This document shows, piece after piece, positions 21,684 to 33,600 of a stretch of 64,000 nt of DNA. Under the pieces are notes generated by a model that ran no database searches, was not told where the DNA came from, and saw only the letters and a list, made by a program, of their open reading frames with translations. Each line of letters starts with the position of its first letter. Position 1 is the stretch's first letter. The translations under genes and the position numbers were made by a program. The stretch comes from Trichostrongylus colubriformis (lineage: Eukaryota > Nematoda > Chromadorea > Rhabditida > Trichostrongylidae): contig OZ022257.1 in the NCBI GenBank assembly GCA_963978905.1, forward strand, positions 50,176,873 to 50,240,872, given 5' to 3'.

Positions 21684-24600
21684 GTAAGAAGTGACGGTTT
21701 TTTTGAAAATAACGATAAAGAGGTAGAAGGCATCGCTCGATACTTTCGAGTTGACGCTTGTAGGACCCCATCCGAATGCTAGGTAAACATTTAAATCCCT
21801 ACTGGGAGTGTACAACGACGTACGGGAACCAGCCCCTGTTTCAGCAGGGTTGAAGTAAATGGTTACATCACTGGACCAAGTTCCACTGGATACGGCCCAC
21901 ACCAAGAATCTTCGGCCCTGAACGAGTTAGGAGAGGCACCGCGTATTGTGACGTTGCCACCGTGGTGCACTTAATACACCTAAAACTACGCAGAATGCAC
22001 CGCAACAGCTGCTTTTTTTTGTTTCCCGCCGACACCATTGGAATGGAATGAGGTCTTTTCAAACAGGGACAGGGAGGATGAAATGTTCCACCCAACCCTA
22101 AAAGAAAGAAGGAGATCGGTAGTGAATAATCCATTTTTGAATAATCTTCTTCCCAGCACAAAGGAGTTGTTTCAGCCACCCAACAGTTCCTTTCCAATAA
22201 AACTAGAAAAAAATAGTACTCTAAAATCCCGTAGATAAGAGCGACCCATAGATAAGAGCGGTTTGTGCTAGAAAATGAAAATTGGCGTTTTTATACGTTT
22301 TTTTTTGACGCTGTGTGCTCATGATTATTGCAATAATGACCTACAACTTGACGTTTATTAATACTGTTTTCTATACTTTTTCTATTGCTATTTTTTTACT
22401 AAGTTGTAAGAAAAGTTCTGGCCGGTTTTTCGCGTTCACAAGATACAATACCGCTCACATTTTTTGAAAAATCGACGGTGGGCGACGGATTAAACGGCAC
22501 AAACCGTCGACCCGTCATAACTTCATTAAAAATGGATAAAATGGGGAAAATTTAGAAGCATTAGATTCGACTCGATGTGTCGAATTCAACGACTTATGAG
22601 ATGTCTAATTTTGATAAGTAGGTCACCAGCTTCAAGCGTAAATTCGAATCTCAGAGCGCGTCAACGTTCATCAGCTTACCTATTGTGCTCTACAGATAGA
22701 CAAAAAGTTACTCTTTCTGAATATGTGGTTTATTCGGAGTGCCACAAGGTTTTCGCATTATTAGGAAAATTTTAAAGTATTGCGAAAATAGCTTTCTTAG
22801 ATGACTTCACTTCACGAGTTCTTGTTTAGCTGGGTCCCAGCGAGGGGGTGAAGCATTGTTGAACACTTTGTCCCTGGTCTCAGAAGTGCAGAAATGAGAA
22901 CGAGTTGCTCGAATTTTCAATTGATTAAATCGCTTTAACTAGAACGGCAGAAAGCGATGGGTGTCCTTACTTGCAGGAGATAACCAAAAGTATTGGCTCT
23001 CAACAAACAAACTTAATTGACCACCTCAAGTAGGCTCGATTTGGAAAAAAAAACCCAGAAAATGGGTGCCGCGCGACCCCTCTCAGGAGCTATACGCAAG
23101 CGCATTTTCCACAATTCCTCTTCCAGTAATTGAAGCAGTTGAAGGCTGACGCCCTTACTCGTTTATCATATTTACCAGATCTAGCGCTGACTATGTCCTA
23201 ACTTCGCAAACATCTGGACAGCTTCTTCAGCAGCAGTGCATTCGGAAAGAATGGTGATTTAAAGTTGACTTTTTTTTTTATTTCGCGCAACATAAATCTT
23301 CAGCCCTTTAGCAAAATGAGATACGGAAGCGCGCGGAATGTTGCGAAAAGCGTAGCGAATCGAATGGTGCTTATTCTATGGGAAAAGAGGCAGTCTGAGC
23401 CGAGTTATGATTTCCCGAAGTTGAAATTGCGAAAACCGGCAATGAGAAATCTAATTCTACTGTTGCATTGGGAGTGACTGCTGCTGGAGAGAAGCCAATG
23501 CTAATTTTCAAAAATTTTTCAAAGAATTTTAAGAATTTATAAGAATTTTTTTACCGCTAAATTAAACCGCTCTTATCTATGGGATTTTAGGATAATTACG
23601 TATTAAGCCAAGCAATAGTCGGGTCGCAGTTGCATTCGGCACACCACCACAGAAACCTTTTCACCCATATTTATTCGGCTCAAGACGCCGTTACAGTGTC
23701 TGCGACTCCAGGATTCATTTTTCGACACCTCGGGTGTGAATAGGCCAAAATGTTTATATATAAGCTGCACAGTGCAAATGCTGCTGAAGGGGGATGGAGA
23801 AGTGAAGCACTTCACTGTGTTCGGGGCGGTATTATTGCCTAGGTTTGTCGCCTAAGCCGTAATTGAGGTGGGAACCCCTTCGCCCTCGGCTGAGACTTGG
23901 GTAGGCAGATACAGCAGGGCGTTAATTGCTGTATTACTACACCTACTGCAAATGGCTGAGCATCTGAGAAGCTGTACTGCCACGTAACCACAAACGAACT
24001 AAATGAAAAACGGAAGAATTTTCGGTCTCATGTAGTTTTTGGATCCTCACTTTCGCGCTTTCGTCTCTCACCTTATGACATCCTACTACCATCAACATCT
24101 GCAGTCGAGTGTATATTTTTCAAGACTTAATTCGAGCATCGGCCATTTCAGCACAAGTTGCGCCCATGATGCGGAGCTAAGCTCAGTTTTTATTTGCTCT
24201 GTACGCAGAGCTAAGCTTAGTTTTTATGTGCTCTGTGCGCTAAGGTCAGCCCCTACCCAATCCTAGCTTGCCTGACCTCTAGATAATGGATACCGGGAAG
24301 TTACATCTTTTTAGCTCACGATGGCGTTTTTCAGAAAAGGGGAAAAATAGTATTTCATTTGAAAGAAATGCGCGATATTATGTGTAGTTGTGCAATACAG
24401 TAGCTGTATTGAAATGCACGTGCAACTCCCAGTTCATATTGCGCCGATTCTTCGCCTAACACTGATGACTTGCAGCCGTGATGAGTCCATATGATCCCTG
24501 AGAGTTCCTATGCTTCCGATCGAACCCTTGCCTGATAGCTGTGCATCACATGCAGCACATTCGCTTTGCATACAAAACAAACTAATTACCATATCAATCG

Positions 24601-27600
24601 GCATAATCACTGTTCACATTTATAAAAGATTGTGTTGAAACCCAAAAAGCAGAGATTATAATTAACTCACCTGACGAGTAAGGCTGTTCTCCGGTTACCC
24701 AAGCCGCAATTGCGTCTTGTGTAGCATCCGCAAGATCACTTTCGTGTAGAAAGAGACGTAATAAAACAGTGAATTCTATGTTGCTAATAAAATACATATT
24801 TTCAGTTGTAAATAAATATTTCAACGGAACAATAATTGCTGGATGTATTCAACTACATGAGGGTGACAACTTCAAAGAAGGACCTGCTGCATGTTACAGG
24901 TACTGGGAAAATCAGCTTAGCCATCATAAAAATTCATATATTATAACATAATGTTATTTTTAAAAATTTTAGCGCCGTTTGATAGAGGAACATTTTAAGC
25001 CATACATTCAAACCCACAACTCAGCATAATGAAAACAAGCTTATAAATAAAGGGGACAATACGAAAAAAAATGACAGCCGAAAATAGATAGCATAGCCAT
25101 TCTCATCAAGAAGGCAGCTCGAAGCATAGCTCTGTAGTTAGTTGTCCTTCTGGCAAAAAGGCTTGCAAATTGAGTGGAGAAAGATATATGTGTAAGAAAC
25201 CCATCTTTTTCTGGTATGAGCATTCCGACAAGAGTCGTTGTACAGATTTGACGGCAGTGAGACTTCCTACATACACCACCTACACCATCCCCCTCTACAC
25301 TTTAATTTCGGTGTTGCTCTCTAAATAGGGGATGGTTGGAATTCTCCGTATGGTTCGTTCCATTTTATATTGTACTCGGAAGGTAACAAATGTAGCCATT
25401 TACTTACGAGCATGTTCAATCAATAAGGAATACAATCGACATTGTTCAAATAAAGCTGGTGACTCATACGGGGGATGATGTAGCGACTAATTTGCTTCCC
25501 CACATACAGTAGCGGTCAAAAATATATGCGGTTTGGGATTTTGACCATAACTTTGTTCGGTGTTTGCATATCTCGCTCAATTTTTTTTGTGTTTTGAAGG
25601 CAACTGTTACTCAATGAAATAAAGTATCTCAGCCGAGTAGGATGCAGTGTGAAGGTTGAGAAATTATTTAACTGAAACCACTGAAAATGGTCAACTCTGT
25701 GCCTCAGTGCTGTTAGGATTTGAAATAGCGTGCAACAAAGTCCCAGCCTTATTCCGTAATATTTTCTGCCCACCTGCCCGTTTCGATGAGTTATAAGCTT
25801 TTTATGGCCAATTGAATTTTTGAAAAGGTTTGGTATTTTTAGAGTTTTTAGTTAAGTAAATTTTCCAATCTCAACACTACACCCTACTTTGCTTCACTGA
25901 ATACCAGCTGCCTTCAAAAAACAAAAAAAAAAATTGAATAAGAAATGTAAACTTCGACCAAAGTTATGGTTAGAAACCTAAACCGCATATATTTTTGACC
26001 GCTACTGTATATTCTCGTAAAACAAGAGTAAGGCTACTTTATTCAGGCAGAACATCAGATATGCTAGTAATCGCAGCAGCGGGTTTGAGCAATTCCAGTG
26101 AACTAAGTCGAGACGGATCTGTCTGACTGACGAACCTGCTTGAACATGTTTTTGCGTGTGTGTGTGAAGTAAACGGATGATTTAGGGATGACGCATGTGC
26201 GAATTTTCCAATATTTTCGTACGGTTATCGCTGAAACACTACATATAGGAGACCTTGAGTAGTCGTGGGTTGCATAGTTTAATGTCGAAAAGGTCTCGAA
26301 TTAAGTCATCGCGTTTTAAGGAATGCAATTAGTCGAACGCTGTGCGTACCACAGGGTTAGTTACGAATTGAGATGTCAGATGCTCAACAACTGGTCACTT
26401 GATATTGTTAGTACCTTTGACTGGAACATGGACTGGCAATCCTGAGGGATCCTCTATTTGGAGAGCAGCTCCCCTAACCGGTAAGAAAGTCTTTATACAC
26501 TTCGAGCCGTTAGAATTCTGACAAGCCACATCCCAAGCATGAATTGCATCAGACAATGGATCTGGAGGTTCTGGTACAAGAATCGCAGTATTTCGGCATT
26601 GGTAGGAGACTCACATTCTGTGGTGTTAAGAGAGTAGCAGTGAGCCCGTCGAAGGAAGTAAAGTGAACCTCTTCGCATCCAGCATAAAAATCGTGTCCAA
26701 GACTTTGGAACATGTTAATTAAAAGAAATAACGGGTTAGCCGAGCAATCTTTTGTTGCTGTTGCTACGCCACTGAATATTACGGTACTTGAATCTAAATC
26801 CGCCGTTGAGACTGCAGACGTTATCATCGACCCGCAATTGGTGACCTCTCGATATTGAGTCCGATCCTCACCTCACCAATTGGCTATTGAGCCAGGCTTC
26901 TGCCATGCCTATCATATCTATGATAAAATGCTTCTCTTAAAACACTTGTACTTCGTACTCCACTACTTCCACCTATCATCTGTCCCTTGTAAGCACACAC
27001 TCAAGTGCATTCTCTGATTCAACGCCCTCTTGATAGTACCTCTTACAATTAGCATACCCAAGTAATGTAGGGGATACCCATGGTCCTAACGGTTTCATTG
27101 GCACACCAAATGCTTCTGCAATCTCTGCAGGAACTCTTCGAACGACTCGACGAATTGAAGGGGCGTATTATTCAGTATGCTTCGATGATTTCTGTGAGGG
27201 ATTTTAACTAGAAACTAATCCAAGCATGTTGACTCGCAGTTCTTTTTCAGTGCGACTAAGGTGATGAGTGCGTTTGTAATAATCGTCCACCCTTTTTGTC
27301 GCATTCCTTCGGAGAAGCACACATTGCTCTTTCATGCCCCTTCAGAAGAACATGGTAGTCCGCAGGGTTGGAATCGTGGTAAAAACAGTCTTTGTATAGA
27401 ATCCAGCTCTCCATTAGAAGTAGCTGTGTGTATGAGAATAACCTCTCGCATCCATATAGCTTGTCCAATTCAAAGATAGTAGCATTCTCCACTGTGATAA
27501 ATTGCTGATTCCATCCCTTGGAGTGTATGGTGAGCACCATCTATGAAGAGTCAATCAGATCCTTGAGGGCATTAGCTATAAACTCAAGGCGAACTGCGAG

Positions 27601-30600
27601 ATCCGACTCTGACGTAGTCGTAGATTGATATGCAACAAATGAAAAATGTCATTTCCAATGGCTTACTCGGTGGAAGACGCCATAGTCTTATGGGCAAGAC
27701 CAACTAGCAAAAACATCGAGCTTCCGTTTCCAAATCCCTTTCTTTAAGAACTAGTTCGACTACCTTTCAGTCATTAGGAATCGTATCGGTGTCCTTTTTA
27801 GAATTTCTGATACATGAAAACTCAATGATGTGAGGAAGTGCAGTACTAAACTGTCTTTTCCTTTTAGTTGCAATCGGAATGGAAGTGTATACTTCACTCC
27901 AAACTTCACCATATGTGGTGTGTTCTCTTCTCAATCAAAAATTGAGAAGAGAACACACCACATCTGATAAATACATTCAGCTGTAGTTGCTTGAGTCGAA
28001 GTGGATAGAAAGTGCTTTATTGTTACTGCTTAATGCCTTTTATAGGCTCGCATAACAAACACATGCATAAACACTTTATCCTCAGATCGGTGGCTTATTT
28101 TTTCGATTTTAGCAGCCCGGTTTGTATAGATGTAGGGACCTCTAAAGCCATTGAAAAGTTGGAAATAACTTGGGAGATTATTTCTCATCACAATACAATT
28201 GATTCGCTGTATTTTGGAGCTTTACTGCCATAAGGTAAAGGCACACTACGGGGTAATCGGAATAGACATTCACCTTCTTGGAGCAGGTAGACCCTCGGCT
28301 GGTTCTCCACACCGCACACTTTTTGCGGCATCACGGCGCAGCCTCGCGACCATAGTCCTGCTCGACCACAGCTAAGCCGCATCCACAGACCCGCGCTAAA
28401 TGAACCGAATTCCAAAGTGGCGTTTACGTGACGAAAGAAGCTTGGGAACAATCATGAACAGCTTAAGCTGTTTTAACTTTCTGTTTTAACTTTAAAAGAG
28501 TTAAGAAAGAAATTCTAATGATGAAGACGACGTTAGCAGGAAAACAGGTGATGTCGTTGATTTTCGAGTGATATCATCAAGCGGAGTCTCGATTCTAGGC
28601 TGTAGCACTCGTACGACTGGCTTGCTCTGCGGTGCTATTTTTGATTATCGATGATTTATCGAATAGATAACACATAGTACAGATTTCCGACCCTCTACCC
28701 TAGTTCCCACCATCCTCTGAGATGGGAAGGGCGTATGAATGAAGGTGATAATGTACAATGAATAGGTGTGGGCAAATTAAATATTATGTCGAGCAAGGAT
28801 AGCTGACTAAACAAAGTATGGAGGTATCGCGTTGGAGGAGAGGTATTTTAACAACGCTGAATGATGATAATCATTCATATGACTGACTTGTTAAATGCTG
28901 TACACTGACATACTTTGACTTGATCATGCCAAACAATGAATATATTTTTGAACTTATATTGAACGATGAACTGCAGTAGTCATTACTACAGAGCTCGTAT
29001 CACCATGTTCAGGTGAACTCGAAAAAATCTGAAACATCGCAGTTTACATTATTTCGCAAAAATAATCATTCTAACACTTCCGCAGAGACGAAAAAACTGC
29101 AAAATGCGACGTAGGAGTGACGCCGTTGCTACCTATGGCTTTACATGATCGTACCTGTATAGGACACGCACGGTACGCCACTAACACGACGATAGCCTTG
29201 TAAATGCATGTTAGTGTAAGCATTTAACAAGTTAGAAACGGAGATGATGTGTCATCATCCAGCGTTTTTGAGATGTCCCTTCGCCTCAGATGAGATAGCA
29301 CCCAAAATACGGAAAATTTCAGAAAAACCTGCGCCAGGGAAGAAGCATTTGTTGTTGTACTGTGTTGCTTTTTCTTCACATGTAACCCATAACCCATGAA
29401 CCTATCCGCCGAATTATGAGATTAGAAGTGCTGAGGAATCCAACATAAAAAACTCGAAAGAAGTCCCCGAAAATGGCATATATAAGGCCTCCTAAGATCT
29501 GGACGAGATTAACGAGTGAAAACGAGCCTTTGAATCAGGTTCCGCTGTATGGTATCACAAGAAACTTTGGAATATCACCTGTTACAATCCATGTGAACGC
29601 CTCCTTTAGCATTGGCATCTTTTTCTTATCTTATATTCTCACACGAATCGCAGGCCTCATTTGCCACGTTGTTGCCACCGTTGCCTCGTCACTGCCGACA
29701 ATCACGCCTAAAGTGGGCAGGCCTCAGTTACTTGGTAGAGTTGTGCTTGCTTCTTTGCCTCTGCACGCCTTAGGAACTGAATCCATGCCTCGGTATAGGT
29801 ACAGCCTAGTGGCAGGGTCAAACTATCTGACCATGGCGGGAGCTGTTGTAGCCCAGTAGTCCTGAATGTGCCTTCAGACAGAAATACAAACAAAAAAAAA
29901 CAAAAAATGTACTCTGGTCTTGTGCGAACATTGAAATTCCGAAGGAACAGCGAATCGTAAGAGTTCCGGCCAAACTTTCCAGTAGATGTGTCAGGAAGGA
30001 GCACAGTACAAAATATCGCGCCCAATGTTGATTTGATTCCCGCACTATGCCTCCGTTCACTGACCGTCGCCCTTTGCACCACAGTCTTCTACCGTCCTCA
30101 CCTACACGAACTCTCCACCCGTCGGGAGTTACTTTGAGGAGCTACATCTCTGTTGCATTCTTGCGGGAAACTTTGCATGTGATCCGCAGGATGCGAGCAT
30201 AGATATACAACAATATACAACAAAAAATACACGAGGGGAAAGAAAAGCTCAACTTTCTGTGGACTCTTCTGATACTCTGAGCTAATATAATGCATAAATC
30301 TGGGTCGAGCTGTTTGGAGAAATTTACAGAGGTAAACAAAACAAAAATGAAGCCAGTTAGAGCACGGAGACAAACGCATGCCTTACACACGCAAAGATGT
30401 TAATAGGTGAGATTGGAAGTACAATATAAAAATAGCTGCAGAACAGTATTTTGAAGGTTCTTTCCTCAAACTGACTTTCCCCATTTTTCAGAGAAGAGCA
30501 CAGAACATTGTGTGCATGCACGAATAAGGACCGGTGCAACGATCCAACATCACCGATCGCTAACTTCAAATTCAAGGATCAACCAATTCTCGAGGGATAT

Positions 30601-33600
30601 CAGTTCACACCGATGATCGGTGGTGGATCACCATTCGGTAAAGTATTTCTACGAAATCTCTGTCAGATCATTCTGAAACGGAAACAAGAAAAATTTACAT
30701 TTTCCTTAACGTGATCATTTATTTACATTGTAATACATGAAATATGATTACAAATTATTATAAATGCATCATAAATACAAATGTTATACAAAACAAATGC
30801 ATACATATACAGTAGCGCTCAAAAGTATTCGACCAAATGGTTTTTCGCTTGGGTTTTTCACTTATAACTTTTTTGTAACTGCACCGATCTAAGAGAAATT
30901 TTAGTATGTTGTACTTGGAGACATTGCATACTGAATATTTTGGCGCTCAGCGGTGTAAGTTACGTGGTTGAATGCAATTTTTTGTTTTGGAGTGTCATCG
31001 CTATGCCGTCCCGCTGTGCCGCTGTCATCAAAAATCGTGGTCTTTCTACAATATATTAATGTTCTCTGAGGCTTGCTCGTTTTGTTTTTGTAAAGAAAGC
31101 CGTTTTTCTTGACCAAGCCTTTTACGTTTTCTTCGGTGGTATTGTAGTAAATTCGTGTAAAAAAACTATGATGTCAAGCGGCGCTCAAATGGAAGGAAAT
31201 GTTGACAATAGGTTCAGGCACCACATTTCAAAATTTTGTCAAATTTGGTTAAGCAGAAAAAAGTTATGACAAAAAAGCTTGGCCGAAGACTTTTGAGCGC
31301 TACTGTATATAGGTTGTCTCATTTCTCATTTGCCCTTGATTCCCTTTTTTCTGATTTGTAATATATGTATTTTAAACGGAGTACATTTTTTTACTTCGAG
31401 TATCTGGGGTTATCACATGGTTTTTTGAGGAGAACCATTCCGGGCATTGCTAGGGATAAGGAGAGAAAAGAAGTGGGAGAATTTATTGTGAGTTGACAAA
31501 CATTTGGTTCAAAAGAGTGATCTGTGGTTAAAATCCCATTGAAAAGGATGACTCTAATCGTTGCAACAAATTAATATCCCGAGTTGCTACGAGGACGGGG
31601 CAACACAATCGGCAGCCTTAGGCCGCGTTCATACTCAGCGCCGGAACGGCATGGCTGCAGCAACAAGCAGCGAGGCAGTGTGGCACGGAAGAGGTGCAGA
31701 GATGACGCAGGGAACGAGGCAAAGTGGCACAGGAGGAGACGCAGAGACACGCAGCCACGCCCTGCTGCCGGCACCGCAAAGTATGAACGCGATCTTACCG
31801 AGCCCCTCGCCCGGCACTACTCTCACCGGCTAGTGATGCATAGGAGCGAGAGAGAAGCGGAGAGTTTCACAGTTTTTCAACCTATCAGTCCTCTCTTGTC
31901 TCAGTACTGATCACGTCATCTTTCATATCCCACAATCTGTGAAAACTACCTTTTACGGTCCTTGATACTATCAATAACTACGTATTAGCCACATGAAAGT
32001 CGCTCATGTCGGGAGCACGCAGTCGCGCTTAGCCTGGGTATTATAGAGAGTGGACCTAAACACAATGAACTGTTCAAGAATTTTTGAATATGCACAAACA
32101 TATTATCGAAACTCTTTCACTGATTAGTTTGAGTTAAGAAATACAAGCTGAAGATGTGAAAATAAGCTGCAGCAGTAAAAGAATAATTCAGGTACATCAG
32201 TCGACCTTTCAAAGGTAACTTTGGGAACTGCTGACGAGCCAAAGTGGGTTTGAATTTTCTTGATTTTACTAATTGCGCTGGTTGTTCGGAAAGGTTTTCT
32301 TATCTATATAGGACAGAGTTACGCTCCGCTATATGTGAGGCACTTGAGCGTAAACTTCAGAAAGAAAACTCAGGAATCGCTGAGATCGCTATAGCTTTGT
32401 TAGGAGGGTTTTTGGATTGTTGATTAAGAGGAAGACTGTTTGTTTGTTTGTTGTCTGTTTGTTTGCGGCACGTAGTGCAATCTATCTTTTCCACCACCTT
32501 GTCTATTCCGTCTTTTCTTACGGAATTTCCTCGAAAGGAATCTGATGGCTCCAACTTTGCATGCTTTCCTACTGTATTAGACATTCCTACCATTTTCTTG
32601 CTATCAATCCGCTTGGTTTTGTTTTCCTTCAAATTCCTTTCAGCGTATCGGAGGCCACTTCGATGGACGGTGGTGTTTCGATGACAACACCGCATACGGC
32701 TGAGCTCGTCGGGACAAGGATGTCCCCTGACGACGTCGTTGTAACAAAGACTGTATCGCTGCAGATTAGTGACGGTGAAGTCCCTCAGCAGCAGCAGTAT
32801 TCTACATTTTCTCCGAGGTTTGTAGAGTATCCATAGGAAGTGGTCGCACGAGTGGGTTGCAAAACACTGGACTTGATAATTTGATTGGGTAAACATTCAA
32901 AAGAATTGTCCACGGGAAAATTAGTTTTTGTATTACCCATGTATTTATATTGTATGTGCCTAATAAGGGTCGCATGCAAAGTTTCACGCGATGAAGTGAG
33001 GATTCGGCCAAGGGGAAGCTCCTCAAATTCTTTGCCAGGTGGGCGGGCTTCAAGTAGAAGCCCCGTCCTGGCGTTCGTCGGGTCGGGAAAGTGGGACTGT
33101 CACGTCCTGTTCCTGCAATGCGTCACCGACCTCGGCGAACGAAGGGGTGGACATTTGCTCGGAGGCCCCGCCCACTCGGACGAGACTTCGTGATGCTGTA
33201 TCTTAGCCGCATTGACATTTTTCGCGTGAAACTTTGCATGCGGCTTACATTAGGCGAATACAACTTAAATATATGGATAACAGAAAACCTCATTTTTCCG
33301 TGGGTGATTCCTTTAGCATGGTGAGGACAGCAACAAGGGCGGCATTTCCATTGTCTGCAGTCAGAAACTTTGAAAACATGTACTGCAGCCTCGAACATGC
33401 TCCCAAATGCTAACTATTGATATTTCTGCCCTTGAAGGTACGCGCCACTTCACTACATCAGAGATACACAGATAATCACGTCCACCACATACAATCATCA
33501 AAAATAAGGCCGGATTCCGCTGACTTTTGCGGAGTTTTTCTTCTTTTCAGACCACTCAGAGCACTACGTCTGCTTTTACTCAAGCCACCCCCAGTTTAGA

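Noticed and set aside
29473..29859. 128-codon plus-strand ORF
   Set aside because: No splice support or domain; second half is GC-rich repeat-like sequence.
32357..32896. 179-codon minus-strand ORF, one of the longest outside transposons
   Set aside because: It is antisense to Ly-6 exon 4, which has good splice sites and an exit phase that matches exon 5; the ORF has no domain and runs into a MITE.
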